A stretch of 64,000 nt of DNA, taken from the NCBI RefSeq assembly GCF_000381025.1, contig NZ_KB905815.1, positions 826,775-890,774 on the forward strand, in the 5' to 3' direction. The notes under the pieces are model-generated. The model was not told where the DNA came from. It searched no databases and worked only from the letters and a program-made list of their open reading frames with translations. The stretch comes from Streptomyces sulphureus DSM 40104. Lineage in GTDB: Bacteria > Actinomycetota > Actinomycetes > Streptomycetales > Streptomycetaceae. The translations under genes and the position numbers were made by a program. This document shows, piece by piece, positions 30,640 to 41,317 of this stretch; positions within the stretch are counted from its first letter, which is position 1; the number at the start of each line of letters is the position of its first letter.

Positions 30640-31383
30640 GTGGAGAAGACGCACACGGTCGAGTCCGAGGGGGCGGCCTGGGAGCCGCTCGGCCCCGCGG
30701 TGATCCGGCGCAGGCTCCCCGGCTGGGACGCGACGGTCGGTGCCGTCGCCGGCGCAGAGGCGGTGCTGCTCATCGACACCGGCTCCAGCCTGCACGAGGG
30801 GGCGGCCGTACGGCGCGAGGTGACGGCGCTCTTCGGCGCGCGCGTGACCCATGTCGCGCTCACGCACCCGCACTTCGACCACGTCCTGGGCACCGCCGCC
30901 TTCGCGGGCGTCCGCGTCTACGGCGCCGTCGGGACCGATGCGCTGCTGGCGCCGGGGGCGCGCGGACGGGAGGCGCTCCTCTCCGACGCGCTCGCGCACG
31001 GGCTCGACGCCGAAGCGGCGGCCGAGGCCGTCGACGTACTCGTGGCGCCCGAGCACACGGTCACCGACCGGCTCACCATCGACCTCGGCGGGCGCACGGC
31101 GCACCTCGTCGACGTCGGCCCCGGGCACACCGCGCACGACCTCGCCGTTCTCGTACCGCACGGGGCAGGCGAGCGCTCCGTCGTCTTCTGCGGTGACCTC
31201 GTGGAGGAGTCGGCCGAACCCCAGGCGGAGTCGGACGCGCACCCGGCGCGGTGGCCCGAGGCGTTGGACAGGCTGCTCCGGCTCGGCGGGCCCGGAGCGG
31301 TCTACGTGCCCGGGCACGGGGCCGTCGTCGACGCCGCGTTCGTCGCGGCCCAACGGGACGCGCTGGCACGGCGGTTCGGCTGA
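30640..31383 (+). CDS. Metallo-beta-lactamase-fold hydrolase
   Basis: 247 residues from the GTG at 30640 ([11 protein letters not shown]). TAGTTT (30627-30632) ends 7 nt before it, suggesting a leaderless mRNA. Metal ligands are THPHFDH (75-81), the [11 protein letters not shown] histidine, FCGDLVEE and VPGHGAVVD. The closest families are glyoxalase II-like and small-molecule hydrolases. The substrate is unknown. It is divergent from hrcA. Confidence 0.82.
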   Translation: MEKTHTVESEGAAWEPLGPAVIRRRLPGWDATVGAVAGAEAVLLIDTGSSLHEGAAVRREVTALFGARVTHVALTHPHFDHVLGTAAFAGVRVYGAVGTDALLAPGARGREALLSDALAHGLDAEAAAEAVDVLVAPEHTVTDRLTIDLGGRTAHLVDVGPGHTAHDLAVLVPHGAGERSVVFCGDLVEESAEPQAESDAHPARWPEALDRLLRLGGPGAVYVPGHGAVVDAAFVAAQRDALARRFG

Positions 31384-31540
31384 GCGGCGCGCCCCGGCAC
31401 CCGCGGGCGTACGGGCGAGGGGCGGGGGCAGAATGGCACGGGCGCCGACCGTGAGGCGCCCCCGTCCGCAGCGAGCCGCCGGTGTCCCGGCGGCTCCCCG
31501 AGCAGCCCGCGCCCCCGCGCGCGTACGGAGAACAGGGACC

Positions 31541-32368
31541 ATGCGCAGCCGCGAGTACAGCCCCGACCTCACCCCGCCGTGGAAGCGGCAGCGGCAGGTG
31601 CCTGAGGTACCGGCCGATGTCGACCTCGTCGTGGAGGAGGTGACCACCGGTTTCTGCGGAGCCGTCGTGCGCTGCGAGAAGACGGCGGAGGGCCCGACGG
31701 TCACCCTGGAGGACCGCTTCGGGAAGCACCGGGTCTTCCCCATGGCACCGCGCGGCTTCCTCCTGGAAGGGCGCACCGTCACCCTCGTACGCCCCGTCGC
31801 GCCTCCGCCCGCGTCCGCGCCCCGGCGCACCGCCTCCGGCTCGATCGCGGTACCGGACGCGCCGGCGCGGGTCGCGAGGGCGGGGCGCCTCTACGTCGAG
31901 GGCCGGCACGACGCGGAGCTGGTCGAGCGCGTCTGGGGGGACGACCTGCGGGTCGAGGGCGTCGTCGTCGAGTACCTCGAGGGGATCGACGATCTGCCCG
32001 CCGTGGTGCGGGAGTTCGCGCCCGCGCCCGATGCGCGGCTCGGCGTCCTCGTCGACCACCTGGTGCGCGGCTCGAAGGAGTCGCGGATCGCCGCCGAGGT
32101 CTCGGGGGACGACGTGCTCGTCGTGGGGCACCCCTACATCGACGTCTGGGAAGCGGTGAAACCGGCGTCGGTCGGGATCGGCGCCTGGCCCACGGTGCCG
32201 CGCGGCGAGGACTGGAAGACGGGCGTCTGCCGCGCCCTCGGCTGGCCCGAGCACACCGGACGCGCCTGGCAGCGCATCCTCGGCTCGGTCCGCACCTACC
32301 GCGACCTGGAGCCGGAGCTGCTCGGCCGGGTCGAGGAGCTGATCGACTTCGTCACGGCGCCCGCGTAG
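31541..32368 (+). CDS. DUF3097 family protein
   Basis: 275 residues from the ATG at 31541. Conserved actinobacterial protein with no assigned function. Features are an N-terminal beta-rich segment (VPADVDLVVEEVTTGFCGAVV) and a central part (GRLYVEGRHDAELVERVWGDDLRVEGVVVEYLEGIDDLP) resembling a Toprim-like fold, with acidic residues in positions such as VLVDHLV. The Toprim resemblance is my inference. Upstream of hemW by 47 bp in the same direction. Confidence 0.75.
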   Translation: MRSREYSPDLTPPWKRQRQVPEVPADVDLVVEEVTTGFCGAVVRCEKTAEGPTVTLEDRFGKHRVFPMAPRGFLLEGRTVTLVRPVAPPPASAPRRTASGSIAVPDAPARVARAGRLYVEGRHDAELVERVWGDDLRVEGVVVEYLEGIDDLPAVVREFAPAPDARLGVLVDHLVRGSKESRIAAEVSGDDVLVVGHPYIDVWEAVKPASVGIGAWPTVPRGEDWKTGVCRALGWPEHTGRAWQRILGSVRTYRDLEPELLGRVEELIDFVTAPA

Positions 32369-32415
32369 GAAGCGCACCCGGACCGGATGCTCCGGCGCAG
32401 TGTTCCAATGGAGGC

Positions 32416-33648
32416 ATGCCCTCCGCACTCCCCGACGGCGAGCCGATGCCCGCCGACGGCGCCCTGCCCGAGCCCGCGCTCGACGGCGCCGCCGCCCGCC
32501 CCCTCGCCTTCTACCTGCACGTCCCGTACTGCGCCACGCGGTGCGGCTACTGCGACTTCAACACCTACACGGCGACGGAGCTGCGCGGCAGCGGCGGCCG
32601 GCTCGCCTCGCGCGAGAACTACGCCGAGGTCCTCGCCGAGGAGGTGCGGCTCGCGCGGCGGGTGCTGGGCGACGACGGGCGCCGGGTGCAGACCGTCTTC
32701 GTCGGCGGCGGGACGCCGACGCTGCTGCCCGCCGCCGACCTGGGACGGATGCTCGGTGCCGTACGCGAGGAGTTCGGGCTCGCCGAGGACGCCGAGGTCA
32801 CCACCGAAGCGAACCCGGAGTCCGTCAACCCGGCCTACCTCGCCGAGCTGCGCGAGACGGGGTTCAACCGGATCTCCTTCGGCATGCAGAGCGCACGCCG
32901 GCACGTGCTCCAGGTGCTCGACCGCCGGCACACCCCGGGGCGCCCGGAGGAGTGCGTCGGCGAAGCACGCGCCGCCGGCTTCGCGCACGTCAACCTCGAC
33001 CTCATCTACGGCACCCCGGGCGAGACCGACGACGACTGGCGCGCGACCCTCGACGCCGCGCTCGGCGCGGGTCCCGACCACATCTCCGCGTACTCGCTCA
33101 TCGTCGAGGACGGCACCAGGCTCGCCGCACAAATACGCCGCGGCGAGGTGCCGCCGACCGACGACGACGTCCACGCCGACCGCTACCTCCTCGCGGAGGA
33201 GCGCCTCACCGCGGCGGGCCTCGACTGGTACGAGGTCTCCAACTGGGCGGCCGACGCCCCCTCGCGCTGCCGCCACAACGAGCTGTACTGGACGGGCGCC
33301 GACTGGTGGGGCGCGGGCCCGGGCGCCCACAGCCACGTCGGCGGCGTCCGCTGGTGGAACGTGAAGCACCCCGGCGCCTACGCGCAGGCGCTCGGCGACG
33401 GGCGCTCCCCCGGCGCAGGACGCGAGGTGCTCACGTCCGAGGACCGCAGGGTGGAGCGCATCCTGCTGGAGCTGCGGCTCTCCGAGGGGTGCCCGCTCGA
33501 ACTCCTCGCGCCCGCGGGCGCGAAGGCCGCCGCCACTGCCGCGGAGGACGGCCTGCTGGACCGGGACGCCTTCGCGCACGGGCGCGCGGTGCTGACGCTG
33601 CGGGGGCGGCTCCTCGCCGACGCGGTCGTGCGGGACCTCGTGGACTGA
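32416..33648 (+). CDS. hemW: Radical SAM heme chaperone HemW (HemN-like)
   Basis: 410 residues from the ATG at 32416, with GGAGG upstream. The radical SAM motif CATRCGYC (Cys39, Cys43, Cys46) is followed by FVGGGTPTLL, ISFGMQSA and NLDLIYGTPGET. Family members bind and deliver heme. They are often misannotated as coproporphyrinogen dehydrogenase, which has an additional Cys after CxxxCxxC that is replaced here by DFNTY. Confidence 0.9.
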   Translation: MPSALPDGEPMPADGALPEPALDGAAARPLAFYLHVPYCATRCGYCDFNTYTATELRGSGGRLASRENYAEVLAEEVRLARRVLGDDGRRVQTVFVGGGTPTLLPAADLGRMLGAVREEFGLAEDAEVTTEANPESVNPAYLAELRETGFNRISFGMQSARRHVLQVLDRRHTPGRPEECVGEARAAGFAHVNLDLIYGTPGETDDDWRATLDAALGAGPDHISAYSLIVEDGTRLAAQIRRGEVPPTDDDVHADRYLLAEERLTAAGLDWYEVSNWAADAPSRCRHNELYWTGADWWGAGPGAHSHVGGVRWWNVKHPGAYAQALGDGRSPGAGREVLTSEDRRVERILLELRLSEGCPLELLAPAGAKAAATAAEDGLLDRDAFAHGRAVLTLRGRLLADAVVRDLVD

Positions 33649-33663
33649 GCCGCGGCGCCCGCG

Positions 33664-35553
<1,890 letters not shown>

Positions 35554-35582
35554 GGCAACCTCCGGGGCCCGCACCGAGCTTG

Positions 35583-35598
35583 GTGACTCACGAGTAAC
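35583..35598. promoter_or_regulatory. Imperfect palindrome upstream of acyl-CoA ligase gene
   Basis: GTGACTCACGAGTAAC contains the inverted repeat ACTC-N2-GAGT and lies 30 bp before the GTG. Size and position suit a TetR-type operator. The binding protein is not known. Confidence 0.35.
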
Positions 35599-35623
35599 TA
35601 CCGAGCAGTGATCAGACTAAGGG

Positions 35624-35653
35624 CGGCAGCCCCCTTACGTAAGGGGGCTGCCG
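35624..35653. terminator. 30-bp perfect palindrome, likely lepA terminator
   Basis: Each half reads CGGCAGCCCCCTTAC toward the centre (ACGT core). It lies 95 bp beyond the lepA stop and 71 bp before the acyl-CoA ligase start. As RNA it makes a very strong hairpin. As DNA it could also be an operator. Confidence 0.55.
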
Positions 35654-35747
35654 ACGGTATCCCTAACCACTACGGAGAGTTCACACGGCTCGGAGTCCAA
35701 CCCCCTGCACCGCAGGGAAGATTGGCGGAAACGCACCGGTGGGCGCC

Positions 35748-37622
35748 CTACTTCTTCGCCTTCTCGCCCCCGCCGTCGTCGGTGGAGAGCGCGGCGATGA
35801 ACGCCTCCTGCGGCACCTCGACCCGGCCGACCATCTTCATCCGCTTCTTGCCCTCCTTCTGCTTCTCCAGCAGCTTCCGCTTACGGGAGATGTCGCCGCC
35901 GTAGCACTTGGAGAGGACGTCCTTGCGGATCGCGCGGACCGTCTCGCGGGCGATGATCCGCGAACCGATGGCGGCCTGGATGGGCACCTCGAACTGCTGC
36001 CGCGGGATGAGCTCCCGCAGCTTCGTCGCCATGCGGGTGCCGTACGCGTACGCCTTGTCCTTGTGGACGATCGCGGAGAAGGCGTCGACCTTGTCCCCGT
36101 GCAGGAGGACGTCGACCTTGACGAGGTCGGCGATCTGCTCGCCCGTCGTCTCGTAGTCGAGGGAGGCGTAGCCGCGGGTCTTGGACTTCAGCGAGTCGAA
36201 AAAGTCGAAGACGATCTCGGCGAGCGGCAGCGTGTAGCGCAGCTCGACGCGGTCCTCCGAGAGGTAGTCCATCCCCTGGAGGCTGCCGCGGCGCGACTGG
36301 CAGAGCTCCATGATCGCGCCGACGTACTCGCTGGGGGCGATGAGCGTCGCGCGGACCACCGGCTCGCTCACCTCGTCGATCTTGCCTGTGGGGAACTCGC
36401 TCGGGTTGGTGACCTCGTACTCGGTGCCGTCCTCCATCCGCACCTGGTAGACGACGTTCGGGGCCGTGGCGATGAGGTCGAGGCCGAACTCCCGCTCCAG
36501 GCGCTCCCTGATCACCTCCAGGTGCAGCAGGCCGAGGAACCCGACGCGGAAGCCGAAGCCGAGTGCGGCCGAGGTCTCCGGCTCGTAGGTGAGCGCCGCG
36601 TCGTTGAGGAGCAGCTTGTCGAGGGCGTCGCGCAGTTCCGGGTAGTCCGAGCCGTCGAGCGGATAGAGGCCGGAGAAGACCATCGGCTTGGGGTCCTTGT
36701 AGCCGGGCAGGGCCTCCTCCGCGCCCTTGGAGAGCTGCGTGACCGTGTCGCCGACCTTGGACTGGCGGACGTCCTTCACGCCGGTGATGAGGTAGCCGAC
36801 CTCGCCGACGCCGAGGCCGTCCGCGGCCTTCATCTCCGGTGAGTTGGTGCCGATCTCCAGCAGCTCGTGGGCGGCGCCCGTCGACATCATGCGGATGCGC
36901 TCGCGCCGGTTGAGCTTGCCGTCGACGACCTTGATGTAGGTGACGACGCCGCGGTACGCGTCGTAGACCGAGTCGAAGATCATCGCACGCGCCGGGGAGT
37001 CGGCCGTGCCGACGGGCGGCGGGGTCTGACGCACCACCTCGTCGAGGAGGGTCTCGACGCCCTCGCCCGTCTTCGCCGAGACCTTCAGGACCTCGTCGAC
37101 GTCGCAGCCGATGAGGTGCGCGAGCTCGGCGGCGTACTTCTCGGGCTGGGCCGCGGGCAGATCGATCTTGTTGAGCACGGGGATGATGACGAGGTCGTGC
37201 TCCATCGCCAGGTAGAGGTTGGCGAGCGTCTGTGCCTCGATCCCCTGCGCCGCGTCGACGAGCAGGATGCATCCCTCGCACGCCGCGAGGGAGCGCGAGA
37301 CCTCGTAGGTGAAGTCGACGTGCCCAGGGGTGTCGATCATGTTGAGGATGTGCGGCGCGGACTTGCCGTCGGCCTCGTCCGTCGGGGCCCAGGGCATGCG
37401 CACCGCCTGGGACTTGATCGTGATGCCGCGCTCACGCTCGATGTCCATGCGGTCGAGGTACTGCGCACGCATCTGTCGTTGCTCGACGACTCCGGTGAGC
37501 TGGAGCATCCGGTCGGCGAGCGTCGACTTGCCGTGGTCGATGTGGGCGATGATGCAGAAGTTACGGATCAGCGCCGGATCGGTACGGCTGGGCTCCGGCA
37601 CGTTCGAAGGGGTCGCGGGCAC
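35748..37622 (-). CDS. lepA: Elongation factor 4 (LepA)
   Basis: Ribosome-associated GTPase, 624 residues. Start GTG at 37622 ([34 protein letters not shown]). G1 AHIDHGKST (26-34), DTPGH (G3) and NKIDLP (G4) are intact, followed by domain II, the EF-G-like domains III and V, and the LepA-specific C-terminal domain ([23 protein letters not shown]). The frame is open further upstream but is low-complexity there. Divergent from rpsT, as is common in actinobacteria. Confidence 0.95.
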   Translation of the reverse strand: MPATPSNVPEPSRTDPALIRNFCIIAHIDHGKSTLADRMLQLTGVVEQRQMRAQYLDRMDIERERGITIKSQAVRMPWAPTDEADGKSAPHILNMIDTPGHVDFTYEVSRSLAACEGCILLVDAAQGIEAQTLANLYLAMEHDLVIIPVLNKIDLPAAQPEKYAAELAHLIGCDVDEVLKVSAKTGEGVETLLDEVVRQTPPPVGTADSPARAMIFDSVYDAYRGVVTYIKVVDGKLNRRERIRMMSTGAAHELLEIGTNSPEMKAADGLGVGEVGYLITGVKDVRQSKVGDTVTQLSKGAEEALPGYKDPKPMVFSGLYPLDGSDYPELRDALDKLLLNDAALTYEPETSAALGFGFRVGFLGLLHLEVIRERLEREFGLDLIATAPNVVYQVRMEDGTEYEVTNPSEFPTGKIDEVSEPVVRATLIAPSEYVGAIMELCQSRRGSLQGMDYLSEDRVELRYTLPLAEIVFDFFDSLKSKTRGYASLDYETTGEQIADLVKVDVLLHGDKVDAFSAIVHKDKAYAYGTRMATKLRELIPRQQFEVPIQAAIGSRIIARETVRAIRKDVLSKCYGGDISRKRKLLEKQKEGKKRMKMVGRVEVPQEAFIAALSTDDGGGEKAKK

Positions 37623-37983
37623 GCAGTGTCCTGTCGGGTCTGGTCGGGTCCTCGGCGGGATGCCATCGGGCGGTCTTACGGGGCTCCATGTTCCCACGAC
37701 CCCGGCTGCGGGACCGGCTTGGGAGGCCCCAACGGCTGCTGGTAACGTGGTGCACCGTGCCTGCTGGCGTCTCGGCCAGCCCCTCGGTCCCGGAGTTCTC
37801 CGGTGGAATCGGAGCGGCTGCAGCCCGGGGCGCCGTCGGAGTCCGGCCGCCGCAGGCGGCGGGCTCCCCCGCTGCACAGCACCCGTCGGCCCCGCCGCGG
37901 TGGCGCTGGCTGCGAGCTCGCACGGCCCCGGCTTTCGGGCACGGGGTAACAGACGAAGCAACCGAACCCGTAAAGGCTCATTC
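37623..37983. other. Divergent lepA/rpsT promoter region
   Basis: 361 bp with no supported gene. It must hold both promoters. TAACGT near 37742-37747 is one -10-like candidate for rpsT. AAAGG just before the rpsT GTG is its ribosome site. Confidence 0.45.
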
Positions 37984-38250
37984 GTGGCGAACATCAAGTC
38001 CCAGATCAAGCGCATCGAGACCAACGAGAAGGCTCGTCAGCGCAACAAGGCCGTCAAGTCGGAACTGCGCACCGCGATCCGCCGCACTCGCGCAGCCGTC
38101 GACGCCGGCAACCTCGCCGAGGCGACCGAGGCCCAGCGCGTCGCCGCCCGCAAGCTCGACAAGGCCGTCAGCAAGGGCGTCCTGCACAAGAACAACGCGG
38201 CGAACAAGAAGGCCGCACTGGCGAAGCGCGTCGGCACCCTCCAGGGCTGA
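37984..38250 (+). CDS. rpsT: 30S ribosomal protein S20
   Basis: 88 residues from the GTG at 37984 ([30 protein letters not shown] in start). The highly basic helical sequence, DAGNLAEA and the [22 protein letters not shown] ending (split here across codons 64-84) are typical of bS20. AAAGG lies 8 nt upstream. Followed by a long gene-free stretch with a strong hairpin. Confidence 0.95.
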   Translation: MANIKSQIKRIETNEKARQRNKAVKSELRTAIRRTRAAVDAGNLAEATEAQRVAARKLDKAVSKGVLHKNNAANKKAALAKRVGTLQG

Positions 38251-38926
38251 CCCCGCCCCGGGTCCGCTCGACGGGCCCTCGGTGACGGAAGGCGGGCCCT
38301 CACCCGCCCCCGCACCCCGAACGAACGCCCCCTGCGGACCGCGCCGCCGCCCTGGACCGAACCACGGTCTGCGGCAGGCCGGTTGACGGGCCCTCTACCC
38401 CGTCCGCAGGTGGCGACCACAGTACGTATTGTTCGCCACGACACTGCGTAAGTGCCCCGGTGGTCCGACGGCCACCGGGGCACAGTGCTGTGCGGGGACG
38501 ACCGGTGTCGGCGGTGGGTCGCCGCGCTCGGGGCGGCGACGGCGTGTTCCCTTGGGGCAGTTGGGCGTGGGAGGCGCTGCGGTCGGGGCCGAGGACGCCA
38601 CGAGACCTGGGGGTACCCGGCGTCCGCAATGATGAGGGAAGCGTCCCCTTACGCGATCCTGCCGCCGCGGAGCTCCTCCGTGCCGGTCTGCCGAGGCGGC
38701 TCATCCGGCAGGTTCTGCCGGTGCACGGCGGCGCCCCGCAGCAATGCACGGTTCTTCCGATGCGGTCCCAAGCCCCGCCGGACAGCGCCGGGTGAAACCA
38801 CCAGCGTCGCGCCCGCAGCCACGACGCGCTGGCGAAACCCCTGCGGGAGGCGGGGGTTGAGGGAGCTCGCGTCACGGTGGCTCCCTGAACGAGCGAGCAG
38901 CCGCCTTCTCGGGTCGGCCTCGTCGC
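38251..38926. other. 676-bp gene-free stretch between rpsT and holA
   Basis: No frame with a recognisable product or plausible codon pattern was found on either strand. It contains the hairpin at 38452-38483. The rest shows nothing I can name. Confidence 0.45.
38452..38483. terminator. Strong hairpin between convergent rpsT and holA
   Basis: A 12-bp perfect stem, GTGCCCCGGTGG with CCACCGGGGCAC, with an 8-nt loop. It is a likely terminator, though about 200 bp past rpsT and 440 bp past holA. Confidence 0.55.
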
Positions 38927-39925
38927 TCACCGTGCGCGGGCCGCCTGCGCCACCGTGACGACTGCCTTCTCCAGCGCGTACCCCGGGTCGCGGCCGCCGC
39001 CCTTCACCGCGGCGTCCGCCTCGGCCACGGCGCGCAGCGCCACCGCGACACCGTCGGGGGTCCAGGTGCGGGACTGCTGACGGACCCGGTCGACCTTCCA
39101 AGGCGGCATCCCCAGCTCCCTGGCGAGGTCGCCGGGACGCGCCCCGCGCGCCGAGGCGATCTTGCCTATGGCGCGGACCCCTTGGGCGAGGGCACTGGTG
39201 ATCATCACGGGGGCGACACCGGTGTTGACGGCCCAGCGCAGCGTCTCCAGCGCCTCGGCCGCCTTGCCCTCCACCGCACGGTCGGCGACGGTGAAGCTCG
39301 ACGCCTCGGCGCGGCCCGTGTAGTACCGGCCTACGACGGCATCGTCGATCGTGCCCTCGACGTCGGCGGCCAACTGGGCACAGGCGGAGGCGAGTTCGCG
39401 CAGATCGCTGCCGACGGCGTCGACGAGGGCCTGGCTCGCCTCTGGGGTGGCCGAGCGGCCGAGGGTGCGGAACTCGCCGCGGACGAACTGGACGCGCTCG
39501 GCGGGCTTCGTCACCTTGGCGCAGGAGACCTCGCGCGCGCCCGCCTTGCGGGCCGCATCCAGGAGGCCTTTGCCCTTGGCGCCTCCCGCATGCGCGAGGA
39601 CGAGGACCACCTCCTCGGCCGGGGACGGGAGATACGCCTTGACGTCCTTGATCGAATCGGCGGCGAGGTCCTGTGCCGCCCGCACAACGATCACTTTCCG
39701 CTCCGCGAAGAGCGACGGGCTGGTGAGCTCCGCGAGGGTTCCGGGCGATACGTCGGAAGCCTGGAGATCGCGCACGTCGGTCTCCGGGTCGCTCTCCTTC
39801 GCCGCCTTGACCACCTGCTGGACGGCCCGGTCGACGAGGAGTTCCTCCTGGCCCACGGCGAGCGTGACGGGGACGAGGAGATCGTCGGCGGGCTGCTTCT
39901 TGCGGCTCTCACGGGTGCTTGCCAT
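38927..39925 (-). CDS. holA: DNA polymerase III delta subunit
   Basis: Clamp-loader subunit that opens the beta clamp. 332 residues from the ATG at 39925 (MASTRESRKKQ). Matches the actinobacterial form: VTLAVGQEELLVDRAV, AELTSPSLFAERKVIVVRAAQDL and the helical C-terminal collar domain (ALAQGVRAIGKIASARGARPGDLARELGMPPWKVDR). An ATG at 39943 is possible but the ribosome-site spacing does not settle it. Confidence 0.92.
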   Translation of the reverse strand: MASTRESRKKQPADDLLVPVTLAVGQEELLVDRAVQQVVKAAKESDPETDVRDLQASDVSPGTLAELTSPSLFAERKVIVVRAAQDLAADSIKDVKAYLPSPAEEVVLVLAHAGGAKGKGLLDAARKAGAREVSCAKVTKPAERVQFVRGEFRTLGRSATPEASQALVDAVGSDLRELASACAQLAADVEGTIDDAVVGRYYTGRAEASSFTVADRAVEGKAAEALETLRWAVNTGVAPVMITSALAQGVRAIGKIASARGARPGDLARELGMPPWKVDRVRQQSRTWTPDGVAVALRAVAEADAAVKGGGRDPGYALEKAVVTVAQAARAR

Positions 39926-39965
39926 CGCCTCCCAGCATCCCACGCGGCGCTGACAGAATGACCGG

Positions 39966-40211
39966 GTGAGCGACGTACGACATCTCCTGGTGCTTCCCGA
40001 CCGCGAGGCGGCGGAGGAGGTCGCGGAGGAGCTCCGCCTCCGCTTCGACCTCGACGAGGAGCCGCAATTGGTCCGCGACGCCCTCGCAGGCGAGGACGAC
40101 GCCGAGGACGCCCAGTGGCTCGTGGTCCTGGAGGACCCCGGGGGCGTCCACTCCCCCGAGGTCCTCGACGCGCTGGCGACGGAGCACGAAGGGTGGCTGG
40201 AACGCGACTGA
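39966..40211 (+). CDS. Small acidic conserved hypothetical protein
   Basis: 81 residues, GTG start. CAGAAT ends 6 nt before it, consistent with a leaderless mRNA. Acidic alpha/beta sequence (HLLVLPDREAAEEVAEELRLRFDL, then DAQWLVVLEDPG). No function is recognised. It is divergent from holA and precedes the MazG-like gene by 94 bp. A DNA- or protein-binding role is speculative. Confidence 0.7.
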   Translation: MSDVRHLLVLPDREAAEEVAEELRLRFDLDEEPQLVRDALAGEDDAEDAQWLVVLEDPGGVHSPEVLDALATEHEGWLERD

Positions 40212-40305
40212 CGCCCGGCGGTCGCCCCGGCGTCGCTGCGTCGGGCGGCCTCCAGGGAGCGTCCCGGCTTGGCGGGGCGCGGCCGTCACCTGGTAGGTCT
40301 TTGCC

Positions 40306-40692
40306 ATGAGCAACACTGAACTCCAGCGGCTCCTGGAGGAGTTCGCCAAGGAGCGCGACTGGGAGCAGTTCCACAACCCGAAGAACCTCGCGATGGCGCT
40401 CGCCGGCGAGGTGGGCGAACTCCTCGAACTCTTCCAGTGGCTCAGCGCCGAGGAGGCCGCGGAGATCATGGCCGAGCCGAGGCGGGCCCAGGCGGTACGG
40501 GAGGAGATCGCCGACGTCTTCTCCTACCTGCTGCGCCTCGCCGACGTCACGGGCGTCGACCTGGAGGAGGCGCTGCGGCAGAAGGTCGAGCTGAACCGCA
40601 TCCGCTACCCGGCCGAGCTCGCCCGGGGGAATGCGTCGAAGTACACGACGCTTCGGGAGGAGCCGGGAGGGGCCGCGGCGGAGGGGGAATGA
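40306..40692 (+). CDS. MazG-like nucleotide pyrophosphohydrolase
   Basis: 128 residues, ATG start. All-alpha NTP pyrophosphatase of the dCTPase/MazG-like type. The Mg2+ motif is split as GEVGELLELFQW (ExxE) and REEIADVFSYLLRLAD (ExxD). The N-terminal ERDWEQFHNPKNLAMAL is typical of RS21-C6-like dCTP pyrophosphatases. It likely cleans non-canonical or excess dNTPs. Confidence 0.87.
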   Translation: MSNTELQRLLEEFAKERDWEQFHNPKNLAMALAGEVGELLELFQWLSAEEAAEIMAEPRRAQAVREEIADVFSYLLRLADVTGVDLEEALRQKVELNRIRYPAELARGNASKYTTLREEPGGAAAEGE

Positions 40693-41317
40693 GTGGCTCG
40701 GTGGGCGGTGGATCGCTTGCGGCGGCGAGGAGTCGGGGGCCGTGGTCTCTTGGAGGGTGTGGCGATGTGCGGCCGGCCCCGGGCGCAGAAGGGGCCTCGC
40801 GGAGTCCTGCCGCGGGGCCGGGCGCACCGGTCGGTCTCTTGCTGCTGCGTTCCGTGCTTCCTTGTTCGCGAGGTCCAGGGCGGGCGTGCGGGGGCCGGTC
40901 TCAGGGTCGAGCACAGCCGGGCCGACTTCATGCTGCTGGGCGGGTGCTTCGTGTTCCCCGTTCTTCGGTGCGATCGACCGGGCCTCGGTCTGCCTGACAC
41001 GCGGCCCGGACCGAAGGCGTGGTGCGCGGGGTAACTCGTGGGTGTCAATGAGGAGTTGCGGTCGGTGCCGGTCGTCATGACTCATTTCGAGTGATCCACG
41101 GTGCACGGCAGGTGACGAGAACGGCGCCACCGGCCGACGGCACCCGTGCGCCGGGCCAGCAGCGTCGGGCAGCTCGGTGTCGGGACTGCTCGTTGGGGCA
41201 GCACAGCGTTGATCAACTGGGCCCCGCTCTTCGGCCCCGCTCTTCGGAAGACGTCGCCCCGAGAGCTCAACGAGAGCCACCGCGGCGGCGTTTCGCGACG
41301 GTCGGGCGCCCGACTGT
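40693..41317. other. 625-bp gene-free stretch
   Basis: Short frames exist on both strands but none has a recognisable product, a good ribosome site or a consistent codon pattern. I saw no RNA gene. It separates the MazG-like gene from the end of comEC. Confidence 0.45.
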
